Below are positions 47,921 through 48,058 of a stretch of DNA of 48,058 nt, piece by piece (the stretch's first letter is position 1; each line of letters begins with the position of its first letter). A model generated the notes under the pieces. The model made no database searches. It was not told where the DNA came from and worked only from the letters and a program-made list of their open reading frames with translations. Made by a program: the position numbers and the translations under genes. Source of the stretch: Planctomycetaceae bacterium (GTDB lineage Bacteria > Planctomycetota > Planctomycetia > Pirellulales > Pirellulaceae); NCBI GenBank assembly GCA_005798335.1, contig SYJV01000212.1, forward strand, positions 1-48,058, in the 5' to 3' direction.

Positions 47921-48058
47921 GGGCCTGTGTAAAAATAACTTTTACAAGTTGCTATTGGTCGAATTCAGTCGGATATGTGATAACGAAAGCATCATGGATG
48001 CAAAAGTTATCGCAGGAATTCGTCGCAAGTATAAGTTGTTGGCTCCAGAACTGCATGA
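47921..48058 (+). mobile_element. Left end of an insertion sequence (ISAzo13-like), runs out of window
   Basis: At 47921 the sequence changes from coding-like on the minus strand to GGGCCTGTGTAAAAATAACT, which looks like an insertion-sequence terminal repeat, followed by about 50 AT-rich bases and the start of a plus-strand gene at 47994. The junction lies exactly where the giant gene's coding character stops. The right end and target duplication are outside the window, so the boundary is approximate. Confidence 0.6.
47994..48058 (+). CDS. Transposase N-terminus, ISAzo13-like (partial)
   Basis: The frame from the ATG at 47994 reads MDAKVIAGIRRKYKLLAPEL and then H before the window ends. This agrees with the N-terminal pattern of ISAzo13-family transposases (Rhodopirellula transposase DDE domain), which typically start with M-D-x-x-x-I-x-x-I-R-x-K-Y-x-x-L-x-P-x-L-D/H-E-R. 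Only 21 residues are visible, so the family call is tentative. It is too short to appear as a long open frame. Confidence 0.55.
   Translation, partial: MDAKVIAGIRRKYKLLAPELH

Noticed and set aside
20674-47932. Many open frames of 60-240 codons on the plus strand and in other minus frames across the giant gene
   Set aside because: They are shadows of the one long frame: they lack recognisable domains, are rich in Arg/Ser, and cover the same DNA as clear YD, Ig and CARDB motifs.

Overview
The window looks like a chromosomal segment from a planctomycete, most likely the Pirellulales (Rhodopirellula/Blastopirellula-like). This is an inference from family content: two Tat-exported DUF1501 proteins, an exported sulfatase, an exported Asp-box sialidase-like protein, a TIGR03790 protein, C-terminal dockerin-like EF-hand modules, a giant surface protein, abundant short palindromic repeats of the CCCGAAGCGCAAGCGAG type, and what appears to be the start of an ISAzo13-type (Rhodopirellula transposase) element at the right edge.

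Layout. 1-1640: an Asp-box protein gene (minus strand) with a copy of the same palindromic repeat on each side. 1640-4942: a tightly packed plus-strand operon of DUF1501, SxtJ-like membrane protein, DUF5989 protein, KaiC/RecA-like ATPase and YunC (DUF1805). 4943-5298: a 122-bp MITE-like palindrome with a 10-bp target duplication. 5299-6960: an orphan FliN-like domain protein and nadA. 6961-7201: another palindromic repeat. 7202-15294: seven minus-strand genes (thioesterase, sulfatase, DUF1501, two M16 peptidase homologues with complementary defects, TIGR03790), counted in transcription order, with short gaps that suggest one or two transcripts. 15542-19684: an ACT-domain protein, queE and queF (queuosine pathway, divergent), a TIM-barrel protein and an ammonium transporter. 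19685-20364: a decayed Uma2-like gene. 20365 to about 47919: one uninterrupted 27.5-kb minus-strand reading frame encoding a more than 9,170-residue RHS/YD-repeat surface protein.

The giant protein dominates the window. From its N-terminal side it carries four CARDB modules, TIG/Ig-like modules, a first propeller-like region, nine cadherin-like Ig repeats, an RHS-type N-terminal segment, an internal dockerin, Big_2 and ZU5-like modules, a YVTN-type propeller, about 2,500 residues of YD repeats, the RHS core, an Ala/Gly-rich helical region, a toxin-like module, a metzincin-like module with HEIGH but no third His ligand, and four dockerin-like EF-hand repeats. It has no signal peptide. Its frame continues, coding-like, past the nominal TTG start until it runs into the putative insertion-sequence end at about 47920. 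The simplest reading is that an insertion sequence has cut off the 5' end of an even larger gene.

How the genes work together: the left and middle parts hold housekeeping functions (NAD and queuosine synthesis, ammonium uptake) mixed with exported degradative functions typical of planctomycetes. The SxtJ/DUF5989/KaiC-like/DUF1805 operon and the giant RHS protein are the least understood parts. No tRNA, rRNA or CRISPR array was seen.
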